Source: Sphingomonas aurantiaca (GTDB lineage Bacteria > Pseudomonadota > Alphaproteobacteria > Sphingomonadales > Sphingomonadaceae). From it: 64,000 nucleotides of DNA. The position numbers were made by a program, and so were the translations under genes. Under the pieces are notes generated by a model. The model searched no databases and was not told where the DNA came from. It worked only from the letters and a program-made list of their open reading frames with translations. Below are positions 54,003 through 61,466 of the stretch, piece after piece. The stretch is taken from NCBI RefSeq assembly GCF_003050705.1, contig NZ_QAOG01000006.1, forward strand, positions 248,001-312,000, given 5' to 3'. The first letter of the stretch is position 1, and every line of letters starts with the position of its first letter.

Positions 54003-55087
54003 AGGCGGAGGTCGGCGGACTGGCGTCACAGGCGACCGATCTCGTGGTCGTGATCGTCAATTATCGCACCGGCAAGCTGGTCATCGACTGCCTTGCTAGC
54101 CTCGCACCGGAGATCGCCGCGCACCCGGGCGTACACGTGCTGATCGTCGACAATGCGTCGAACGACGGCTCCGACCTGCTGCTGCAAGACGCACTACGGG
54201 ACAGAGGCTGGGACGACTGGGCACGCCTCCACCGATCGGACGTGAACGGCGGTTTTGCCTATGCCAACAACATCGCCATCGCGCAGATCCTCGCGTCATG
54301 CAGCTCCGCACTATCACGAAGTCGCGCGCTGATATGGATGCTTAACCCCGACACGCTCGTACGGCCCGGCGCGGTCGGGCACATCCTGCGCTTCATGCAG
54401 GCCCATCCCCATGCCGGCGCGATCGGGACCGCTATCGAGGACGCGTCGGGAGACTTGTGGCCCTATGCCTTCCGCTTCCATTCGCTCGCCGGCGAGCTTG
54501 AAAACGCGCTGCGCAGCGGTATTGCGACCCGTCTGCTGCGGGACCGGTCCCTTGCCCAGAAAATGGCAAAGCATGCGACTCAAGTCGATTGGGTATCGGG
54601 CGCGAGCATGGTGCTGCGCGGGGCGGTGTTCGAAACCACCGGCATGTTCGACGAAGACTATTTCCTTTATTTCGAGGAAACCGATTTCTTCCACAGCGTC
54701 GCCCGCGCGGGTTGGGAGCGCTGGTATGTGCCGCAAGCGCGCGTGCAGCACATATCGGGACAAAGTACCGGACTGACCGCGCACGACGCCGCACGACGCC
54801 GCGTTCCGGCCTATTGGCACCATTCCCGCCGCCGGTACCTGGTCAAGAATCACGGGCGCGCCTATGCGGTCGTCACGGACCTCATCACGCTCCTCGGCAT
54901 CGCGATCTGGCGCCTGCGCTGCGTGATACGACGCCGCCCGCACGGTGCGTCCCCCCATTTCGTCCGGGACTTTCTACGCTACTCCGCGATGGCGCATCTC
55001 GACATTCGCGCAAACGCCGCCTTGGCCTCCGCGACGACCACCGGTCCGTGTCCGCTGGCCGCAAATCCCGTGGCCCGCTCGATCTGA
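53999..55087 (+). CDS. GT2-family glycosyltransferase (rhamnosyltransferase-like)
   Basis: The 362-residue protein starts at a GTG overlapping the PKS stop (GTGA), so it is translated with the PKS. The GT2 domain shows LVVVIVNYRTGKLVIDCLAS, LIVDNASNDGSD, the DxD-like region WMLNPDTLVRPGA, GASMVLRGAVFE and the acidic pair in LYFEETDFF. It resembles WbbL-type rhamnosyltransferases. It could glycosylate the NRPS-PKS product or serve the EPS repeat; the tight coupling favours a functional tie to the PKS. It ends 31 bp from the convergent priming transferase gene. Confidence 0.9.
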   Translation: MKAEVGGLASQATDLVVVIVNYRTGKLVIDCLASLAPEIAAHPGVHVLIVDNASNDGSDLLLQDALRDRGWDDWARLHRSDVNGGFAYANNIAIAQILASCSSALSRSRALIWMLNPDTLVRPGAVGHILRFMQAHPHAGAIGTAIEDASGDLWPYAFRFHSLAGELENALRSGIATRLLRDRSLAQKMAKHATQVDWVSGASMVLRGAVFETTGMFDEDYFLYFEETDFFHSVARAGWERWYVPQARVQHISGQSTGLTAHDAARRRVPAYWHHSRRRYLVKNHGRAYAVVTDLITLLGIAIWRLRCVIRRRPHGASPHFVRDFLRYSAMAHLDIRANAALASATTTGPCPLAANPVARSI

Positions 55088-55118
55088 TCCAACACGGGGC
55101 AGCGGTGTCTCGAAGCCG

Positions 55119-56630
55119 CTAGACTCCACGCTGGAACGGCACGGTCACGATCGTGAGGAACAGGATCCGTACGTCGAAGGCAAGCGACCAGCGTTCGCAG
55201 TAATAAAGGTCATGCTCCAAACGGCGGATCAGCTTCTCGCACGTGTCCGTCTCTCCACGCAGCCCGCAGACTTGCGCCCAACCGGTGATGCCCGGTTTGA
55301 CCCGGTGCCGGGCATGATAGTCGTGCGTCACCTCGCCAAAGCGCACCCCGCCCGCCCGTGTCGAGGCGGCATGCGGGCGCGGACCGACGATCGACATTTC
55401 GCCGAGCACGACGTTGACGAGTTGGGGCAGCTCATCGAGGCTCCATCGCCGCAGAAACGCGCCGACACGGGTAACGCGCGGATCACCACGCCGCGCCTGT
55501 TCGAGCGTCGTGTGGTTGCACGCCCGGACGTGCATGCTGCGAAATTTCCAGATGCGGAAGCTCCTGCAATTATACCCCTCACGGTCCTGCCGGAAAAAGA
55601 CGGGCCCGCGCGTCTCGATCCAGATCGCGGCCGCGATGCCGAGCAGCAACGGCGCGAGGATCACCAGCAGACCCGTGGCAACCACGCGATCCGCCACGCT
55701 TTTGGTCGCCGCGGCCAGTCCGGTCAGCGGCGGGTCCGCCACCGTTTCCAACGGCAGATTGCCGAGAAACACGGTCCGGCTGCGCGGCGCAGGATCAAGC
55801 CTGGAGACGAGGCGGACGCGCACGGGTGTCTGCGCCAGCAGGTCGAGGACGGTCGCGATCCGTTCCGGCGCAACCTCGGACAGGATCACGATCACCTGGT
55901 CGAGCTGGCCGCGCCTGATCGCGGCGATCAGCTCGGACATTCCCCCCGCACCGGCGTGATCATCCAAGCCGCTGCGCGTCGTGTCGAGATCGGCATATTG
56001 CCCGCAGATCGAAACGGTCAGCCATGGATGTTTTTCCAGATGCTCGGTTATTCGCCGGGTACTGGCGGTCGTGCCGACGACCGCGCTGCGCAGATCGAAC
56101 GCACCTTGACCCCGCGTCCACCGCGCGAGCGCAACGCCGGCGAACCGCATTACCGGGACGGCGATTCCCCCCAGCATCGCGAACTGCATCGCCCAGCGCG
56201 ACGGGACGTCGATCGACGCCCGCAGAAGGAAGCCAATGATCGCAACGAACATGATGACCGACGACCAGATGATCGCCGACCGGATTGCGGCCGTGTAAGA
56301 AAAGCGATCCTCCGGCCCGAGGCCGCCCAAGCCATGGACCACGACGACATGGAGCATGGTGATGACCAGCGTGGACCGGATAAGGGCCTCTGCCAGGGGA
56401 GGCGCGATTGCCCCGTACAGCGAGGTCGCCGCCCACCACGCGGCGGCGAGAAGCCCCAGGACTTCGAGCCCGATCGCCACGATATCGGCGACCGCGCCGG
56501 GCACCCTTCTGGACAGCGCCCATCGCGGTCGCGATTGCCTCGCGGCCGTAGTGCGGCCGGTCGACCAGACGCCCTGCACGTCCCCGAGGCTGGGCTGCCG
56601 GAGCGCGGTGTTCGGGAAAAAATGTCGCAT
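55119..56630 (-). CDS. priming sugar-1-phosphate transferase (WcaJ/GumD/PssY-type)
   Basis: The 503-residue protein has four or five N-terminal membrane helices, a Rossmann-like middle domain (AVVGTTASTRRITEHLE) and a C-terminal bacterial sugar transferase domain. The latter shows IWKFRSMHV, the catalytic Asp-Glu in WSLDELPQLVNVVLGEMS, the IVGPRPHA motif and KPGITGWAQVCGLRGET. It transfers a hexose-1-phosphate, most often glucose, from UDP-sugar to undecaprenyl phosphate and so starts EPS repeat synthesis. In gellan clusters GelB plays this part. The gene ends the EPS locus and reads toward the NRPS-PKS operon. The first half of its promoter gap holds the LuxR-type gene promoter on the other side. 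Confidence 0.95.
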   Translation of the reverse strand: MRHFFPNTALRQPSLGDVQGVWSTGRTTAARQSRPRWALSRRVPGAVADIVAIGLEVLGLLAAAWWAATSLYGAIAPPLAEALIRSTLVITMLHVVVVHGLGGLGPEDRFSYTAAIRSAIIWSSVIMFVAIIGFLLRASIDVPSRWAMQFAMLGGIAVPVMRFAGVALARWTRGQGAFDLRSAVVGTTASTRRITEHLEKHPWLTVSICGQYADLDTTRSGLDDHAGAGGMSELIAAIRRGQLDQVIVILSEVAPERIATVLDLLAQTPVRVRLVSRLDPAPRSRTVFLGNLPLETVADPPLTGLAAATKSVADRVVATGLLVILAPLLLGIAAAIWIETRGPVFFRQDREGYNCRSFRIWKFRSMHVRACNHTTLEQARRGDPRVTRVGAFLRRWSLDELPQLVNVVLGEMSIVGPRPHAASTRAGGVRFGEVTHDYHARHRVKPGITGWAQVCGLRGETDTCEKLIRRLEHDLYYCERWSLAFDVRILFLTIVTVPFQRGV

Positions 56631-56706
56631 CTGCCGAATGATGCCAGCGATCCGGGCAAACGATTATCGCCCCAAATCAGCGCGGGAACACCGTACTGCA
56701 AAATAC

Positions 56707-56767
56707 GGATATCCAATATGAACCCACATTGACATATAATCCGAGGCCAATACGAGGGGGGTAGATT
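56707..56767 (+). promoter_or_regulatory. probable promoter of the first small LuxR-type gene
   Basis: TATAAT at 56735-56740 matches the -10 consensus and lies 27 bp before the start codon. A TTGACA directly abuts it, too close to be its -35. GGATATCC at 56707-56714 lies in the -35 area and repeats the core of the palindrome at 38734-38747. GAGGGGGG just before the ATG is the ribosome site. The promoter call rests on the -10 box alone. Confidence 0.4.
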
Positions 56768-56986
56768 ATGGATCCAGTTGATCCCGAGGGGGTCAGTTCC
56801 TTGACCGCTCGAGAACTTCATATCCTTCGCCTTACCGCCGCGGGTTTTTCGGCCAAGGAGATCGCCAAGCAGTTGCGAATAGCACCGCGAACCGTCGAGC
56901 GACATATCGATCACGTCCGTCTCAAGACCCGGACCCGCAACCGTTCGCACATGGTCGCCTTCGCAGTGCGAAACGGATGCGTCTAG
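56768..56986 (+). CDS. HTH-only LuxR/GerE-type regulator
   Basis: The 72-residue protein is almost only a LuxR-type helix-turn-helix: LTARELHILRLTAAGFSAKE, IAKQLRIAPRTVERHIDHVR and LKTRTRNRSHMVAFAV. There is no receiver, PAS or autoinducer-binding domain, so signal sensing must come from another partner. It is divergent from the priming transferase gene and close to a paralogue (57231-57488) that shares APxTVERHI and VRLKTRTRNR. Regulation of the EPS locus is a reasonable guess from position. Such short GerE proteins bind DNA as dimers. Confidence 0.88.
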   Translation: MDPVDPEGVSSLTARELHILRLTAAGFSAKEIAKQLRIAPRTVERHIDHVRLKTRTRNRSHMVAFAVRNGCV

Positions 56987-57230
56987 CACTGTCGGGGTCG
57001 CGGACTACACGGCGGACTTGTACGTTACGCACAGCCCGTTCAGCGAATTAACGATACATTAATTAAATAAATCAAGGTATGGTTTTGGCAATAGGGGTAT
57101 GTGACTGATTATACTTATTAAATCATGATCAATTATTGCTGATTCTTGACCTAAAGGCATATCCAAACACGCCGCGGCGGGGGATCCCGCAATTTTTCAG
57201 TTACACCGTAGCGATAAATTGGGGGACGAT
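56987..57230. promoter_or_regulatory. AT-rich spacer before the second LuxR-type gene
   Basis: This 244-bp gap is much richer in A and T than the rest of the window (for example CATTAATTAAATAAATCAAG near 57056 and the stretch at 57105-57150). It contains short palindromes such as TTAATTAA and ATGATCAAT-like sequence. I see no ORF. It probably carries the promoter and regulator sites of the downstream gene, and could be a site for nucleoid-silencing proteins. A GGGGGA ribosome site lies at 57221-57226. Confidence 0.45.
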
Positions 57231-57488
57231 ATGCAATATGCATCAGCAATTTCACACCTGACCGCGCGTGAAGCGGAAGTGCTCCGCCTCGTTGCTCTGG
57301 GCCGCTCCGCCAAGGAAGTCGCCGTTGAGCTCAGCATCGCGCCATGCACCGTAGAGCGGCATATAGAAAATGTCCGGCTCAAGACGCGGACCCGGAACAG
57401 GGCCCATATGATCGCAGTCGTGATGCGCGATGGCTGGCTGGACGGCGTGCTGAGCTACAGCGCCCCGGTCAAGACGGCGGTCATGTAA
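57231..57488 (+). CDS. HTH-only LuxR/GerE-type regulator, paralogue of the preceding gene
   Basis: The protein is 85 residues from the ATG at 57231 (GGGGGA 4 bp upstream; a TTG at 57219 is less likely). It is again a bare GerE helix-turn-helix: ISHLTAREAEVLRLVALGRS, AKEVAVELSIAPCTVERHIE and VRLKTRTRNRAHMIAVVMRD. It shares about half its residues with the 72-residue neighbour, including VRLKTRTRNR, so the pair arose by duplication. A 13-residue C-terminal extension is unique to it. No sensor domain is present. It may regulate the EPS genes or its twin. Confidence 0.88.
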   Translation: MQYASAISHLTAREAEVLRLVALGRSAKEVAVELSIAPCTVERHIENVRLKTRTRNRAHMIAVVMRDGWLDGVLSYSAPVKTAVM

Positions 57489-57755
57489 TCCGACATCAGC
57501 CCCGACGGTTCACCATCACCAACGACGAACGTCGCCGCACCGTTCCGGCCGACGATGAATGCGGCTGCGCCACGCAAGCTTAGACGGCGTAGCAGGCATG
57601 ATGAAGCGTCCGTAACAAGGATTGTGACCGGCCTCACGGGTGGGCTTTCGCCGCGCGGGTCACCTGCATCGAGGGAGAGGCGACAGCACTAACCGAAGCT
57701 CGCATTCTGACAGTTGCTCCCGACCGCAGTGCACGACGTCCCGATCCGCTCGGCC
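57489..57755. other. non-coding gap after the second LuxR-type gene
   Basis: This 267-bp stretch between convergent genes holds no ORF with coding character. It contains short GC-rich imperfect repeats, but I find no clear stem followed by a T-run. It may hold the terminators of both neighbours. Confidence 0.3.
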
Positions 57756-58607
57756 TCAGTGCATCGTCGCCATGAACGGATACCAGTCGCGCCAATGGCC
57801 CTTGAGCGCATCCCCCTCGATCCTCTTGAACTCGATCCGGTAGTAATGAACTGGCGCGATGCCCGTGTTGCGAAAGGCCAGTACTGCCCCGGCATCGAGC
57901 GTGATGCAGCGCGGCATCGACAATCCGGTCGGCGGCTGCGAACGACCCGCATCGCCTCCCACCACAGCATCGAGCGCATCGAACGCCCGCGTCGTATCAA
58001 CCGCGAGTATCGCTGGAAAGCGGGTAGCCCTCGCAGAACCGCTGCGACCGGCCGGTACCGTTACTTCGGACAGACGGATTGCCGCGTCTTCAAACAGCGT
58101 CCGGTCCCGTGCAACGCCACGACCGGACCACCCCACGCTCGGCGAATCCTCGTCGGTCCGCTTGAACTCGATCCGAAAAAAATGTTGCGGCGTGGTGCCC
58201 TGATTGACTGGCCGGTGCGGCGCCTGCGGATCCGCCGCGGTGCATTCGAGCGCCGGCGTGCCTTTCGGCGGCGGCGCGCTGTGCCAATGTTCGCCGTTCC
58301 GGCCACCCCCCGGTTCGAGATACTGCTCGCGCGGCCCGAGTCCTCCGAGGCTGGTCCGTCCAGACGATCGCGCGAAAACCGACGGGTACGGGTGGCCATG
58401 CATCTGCATCGGGTAGCCCGGCGGATTTGCGACCTCCAGCAGCATGATGTGGTCATCCGCATACCGCACGCGATGGACCATGGGGGCCGCGATTTCGGCG
58501 TCGTAGCGGGACGAAAACTCATAGCTTGCGCGATTGGACGGAGCGCGCTGTGCGGCGCCCCCGCTTGTCGCAACGATTAAGAGCCACACTATGCGCGCAA
58601 GCCTCAT
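57756..58607 (-). CDS. secreted protein with two cupin-like repeats, function unknown
   Basis: The protein is 283 residues from the ATG at 58607, which begins a signal peptide (MRLARIVWLLIVATSGGAAQ) and has GGGGACG upstream. It contains two related halves. The first reads HIMLLEVANPPGYPMQMHGH and ends HFFRIEFKR; the second reads AIRLSEVTVPAGRSGSARAT and ends HYYRIEFKR. The pattern suggests a tandem beta-barrel of cupin type in which the first copy keeps His residues (MHGH, HWH) that could bind metal and the second has lost them. I do not recognise a named family. It is divergent from the GH3 gene. Confidence 0.72.
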   Translation of the reverse strand: MRLARIVWLLIVATSGGAAQRAPSNRASYEFSSRYDAEIAAPMVHRVRYADDHIMLLEVANPPGYPMQMHGHPYPSVFARSSGRTSLGGLGPREQYLEPGGGRNGEHWHSAPPPKGTPALECTAADPQAPHRPVNQGTTPQHFFRIEFKRTDEDSPSVGWSGRGVARDRTLFEDAAIRLSEVTVPAGRSGSARATRFPAILAVDTTRAFDALDAVVGGDAGRSQPPTGLSMPRCITLDAGAVLAFRNTGIAPVHYYRIEFKRIEGDALKGHWRDWYPFMATMH

Positions 58608-58937
58608 GCCACGTCCCCAGCGTTGCGGCATCCATACCATGTGTCAGGCCATCGCGCTCGACTGAAAATGGCCGCATCCACTGCGGCACGGCAGACCCGT
58701 GCGTATGCGCAGACCGAACTCAACCATTTCGCTTCAGGCCTGATTCGCACGGATGGCCAGACGCATCCCCCAACCGCGGGCGTTGCCCGGATCGCCGGCC
58801 GGTTATCCACCGATATCAACGCGTATCCGAAAATGTAGGTGATCGAATAAGCAATTGAATTGCGCATTGTTGCCCGAAGCCGGTAGCAAGGCCGCAAAGG
58901 TACGGATCACGATCGCGTACCATCCGGGGAGAGTAAG
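58608..58937. promoter_or_regulatory. divergent intergenic region upstream of the GH3-GH9 operon
   Basis: This 330-bp gap serves the cupin-like gene and the GH3-GH9 operon. It holds a 13-bp inverted repeat, GCAATT-G-AATTGC (58851-58863), about 75 bp before the GH3 start, in a locally AT-rich patch. That is a good place for a repressor operator responding to sugars. GGGGAGAG precedes the GH3 ATG. I see no further gene in it. Confidence 0.5.
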
Positions 58938-61466
58938 ATGTCGGCAGGGTTTTCCACGTTAACGATCGCGCTGCTGCTGCAGTCGGCGGCGACGCCGGTA
59001 GCCCCGCCCACCGCCCCCGTGTCGGCGGTCGCGCATCCCGAAATCTGGCCGACCGCCAACGCGCGCCCCTTGCGCGATCCGAAGGTCGAGGCGCGGATCG
59101 ATGCGCTCCTGAAACGCATGTCGGTCGCGGACAAGATCGGCCAGCTGATCCAGGTCGACATCGCCAGCATCGAGCCGTCCGACCTGCGCACCTACAAGCT
59201 CGGCTCGATCCTCAACGGCGGCAATGCGGGCCCTGGCGGCAACGATCTCGCCCCGCCGATCGAGTGGCTCAAACTCGCCGACCAGTTCTATGACGCGTCG
59301 ATGGCACGCAGCGACGGCCGCCCGGCGATCCCGGTGATCTGGGGCACCGACGCCGTCCACGGCAACAACAACATCCCCGGTGCGACTCTCTTCCCGCACA
59401 ATATCGGCCTCGGCGCCGCGCGCGATCGCGACCTGATGCGCGAGATCGGCCACGTCACCGCGATCGAGACCGCCGCCGCCGGCATCGACTGGACGTTCGC
59501 GCCGACGCTCGCGGTCGTCCGCGACGATCGCTGGGGCCGCACCTATGAGAGCTATTCCGAAGAGCCGCAGATCCAGGCCGACTATGCCGGCGCGGTGATC
59601 GAAGGCGTCCAGGGCAAGGTCGGCACGAAGGACTTCCTCGCCCCCGACCACGTGATCGCGACGACCAAGCACTTCCTCGGCGACGGCGGCACCGGCGGCC
59701 GCGACCAAGGCGACGCGCGCATCCCCGAAACGACGCTGCGCGACATCCATCTCGGCGGCTATCCCGCGGCGATCGAGGCGGGCACACAATCGGTGATGGC
59801 CAGCTTCTCCAGCTGGAACGGCGCGAAGATGCACGGCAACAAGAGCCTGCTGACCGGCGTGCTCAAGGACCGCCTCCACTTCGACGGCTTCGTCGTCGGC
59901 GACTGGAACGGCCACGGTCAGGTCGACGGCTGCTCGAACGAGAGCTGCGCCGCGGCGATCAACGCCGGGCTCGACATGTTCATGTATTCGGGCAGCGGCT
60001 GGAAGACGCTCTACGCCAACACGCTGAAACAGGCGCAGTCGGGCGAGATCCCCGCCGCGCGCCTCGACGACGCGGTCCGCCGTATCCTGCGCGTGAAGAT
60101 CCGTGCGGGCACGTTCGATCGCGGTCGCCCGTCGTCGCGTGCGCTCGCGGGCAAGATGACCCTGATCGGGGCCGCCGACCACCGCGCGATCGCTCGGCGC
60201 GCGGCACGCGAGTCGATGGTCCTGCTCAAGAACGAAGGCGGCCTGCTCCCGCTCAAACCCGCCGCGAACATCCTGGTCGCCGGCGGCGGCGCGGACAACA
60301 TCCCGCAACAGGCCGGCGGCTGGTCGCTGACGTGGCAGGGCGGCGGCACCACCAATGCGGACTTCCCCAACGCGCAGACGATCTGGTCGGGGATCAGCAC
60401 CGCGGTCAAAGATGCCGGCGGCACCGCGACGCTCTCGGCGGACGGCAGCTACGCCAAGAAGCCCGACGCGGCGATCGTCGTGTTCGGCGAACAGCCCTAT
60501 GCGGAGTTCAAGGGTGACCGCCCGAACCTCGAATACAGCCCCGACGACAAGGCCGACCTCGACCTGTTGCGCAAGCTGAAGGCCGCAGGCGTCCCCGTCG
60601 TCGCGGTATTCCTGTCCGGCCGCCCGCTCTGGGTTAACGCCGAACTCAACGCCTCCGATGCGTTCGTCGCGGCGTTCCTGCCGGGCAGCGAGGGCGGCGG
60701 CGTCGCCGATGTGCTGTTCCGCAAGAAAGACGGCAGCGTCGCCAACGACTTCCGCGGCAAGCTGAGCTTCTCCTGGCCGAAGCGCCCCGACCAGTACGTC
60801 CTCAACCGCACCGACCCCGGCTACGACCCGCTGTTCGCGTTCGGCTATGGCCTCAGCTACGCCAAGCCGGGCACGGTCCCCAAGCTCGACGAGGCGCGTC
60901 CCGCCGGCATGGCCGCGTCGTTCAACGGAACGGTCTTCGGCAAGGGCCGCGTTCCCGAGGGTTGGTCGCTGACCCTGGTCGAGCAGGGCCAGTCGAAGGT
61001 TCGCCTGCTCGGTGTCAACGCAACGACCGCGACCAGGCGCCTCGCCGCCTCCGCCGTCGATCGTCGCCGCCAGGAGGACGCACGCGCGTTCGTCTGGGCG
61101 GGCGGTCCTGCGGACACGCGGATCGAGGCGTCGGGCCCGCTCGACCTGACACGCGAGAGCAACGGCGAACTGAGCCTGGTCGTCGACGTCCGCGTCGACC
61201 GTCCCGCCACCGCGCCGGTCGCGCTCGGTATGGTCAGCACCGACGGCAAGGCGGTCACTGTCCCGATCACCAGGATGCTCGCTACGGCCAAGGTCGGCGA
61301 CTGGCAGCAGGTGATCGTCCCGCTGCAATGCTTCGCCAAGCGCGGCATCGACATGGCGCACGTCACCGCGCCGTTCCTGATCGCCACGGACGGCACGCTC
61401 GGCGTGTCGATCTCCGACGTGAAGATCGATTCCGCACCCGTATCGATTACCAAATGCGGCGACTGA
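58938..61466 (+). CDS. secreted GH3 beta-glucosidase / exo-glucanase
   Basis: The 842-residue protein begins with a signal peptide-like segment and the GH3 barrel (IDALLKRMSVADKIGQLIQV, IPVIWGTDAVHGNNN, KHFLGDGGT). The nucleophile is Asp322 in GFVVGDWNGHGQ. The second domain (about 400-640) has LLKNEGGLLPL and VAGGGADNIPQQAGGW. A C-terminal beta-rich domain of about 170 residues follows. The form matches bacterial exo-1,4-beta-glucosidases that release glucose from cello-oligosaccharides in the periplasm. It overlaps the GH9 gene by 13 bp, which supports joint use of beta-glucans. Xylan-derived substrates are also possible for this subgroup. Confidence 0.95.
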   Translation: MSAGFSTLTIALLLQSAATPVAPPTAPVSAVAHPEIWPTANARPLRDPKVEARIDALLKRMSVADKIGQLIQVDIASIEPSDLRTYKLGSILNGGNAGPGGNDLAPPIEWLKLADQFYDASMARSDGRPAIPVIWGTDAVHGNNNIPGATLFPHNIGLGAARDRDLMREIGHVTAIETAAAGIDWTFAPTLAVVRDDRWGRTYESYSEEPQIQADYAGAVIEGVQGKVGTKDFLAPDHVIATTKHFLGDGGTGGRDQGDARIPETTLRDIHLGGYPAAIEAGTQSVMASFSSWNGAKMHGNKSLLTGVLKDRLHFDGFVVGDWNGHGQVDGCSNESCAAAINAGLDMFMYSGSGWKTLYANTLKQAQSGEIPAARLDDAVRRILRVKIRAGTFDRGRPSSRALAGKMTLIGAADHRAIARRAARESMVLLKNEGGLLPLKPAANILVAGGGADNIPQQAGGWSLTWQGGGTTNADFPNAQTIWSGISTAVKDAGGTATLSADGSYAKKPDAAIVVFGEQPYAEFKGDRPNLEYSPDDKADLDLLRKLKAAGVPVVAVFLSGRPLWVNAELNASDAFVAAFLPGSEGGGVADVLFRKKDGSVANDFRGKLSFSWPKRPDQYVLNRTDPGYDPLFAFGYGLSYAKPGTVPKLDEARPAGMAASFNGTVFGKGRVPEGWSLTLVEQGQSKVRLLGVNATTATRRLAASAVDRRRQEDARAFVWAGGPADTRIEASGPLDLTRESNGELSLVVDVRVDRPATAPVALGMVSTDGKAVTVPITRMLATAKVGDWQQVIVPLQCFAKRGIDMAHVTAPFLIATDGTLGVSISDVKIDSAPVSITKCGD

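Noticed and set aside
54945..56732. Open frame of 595 codons on the plus strand
   Set aside because: It is antisense to the priming transferase, whose catalytic domain is intact.
56768..57488. Quorum-sensing LuxR regulators
   Set aside because: Both proteins lack the autoinducer-binding domain and no luxI-type gene is in the window.
57455..57637. 60-codon minus-strand frame near the second LuxR-type gene
   Set aside because: It has no ribosome site and no homology I can see, and partly overlaps the LuxR-type gene.
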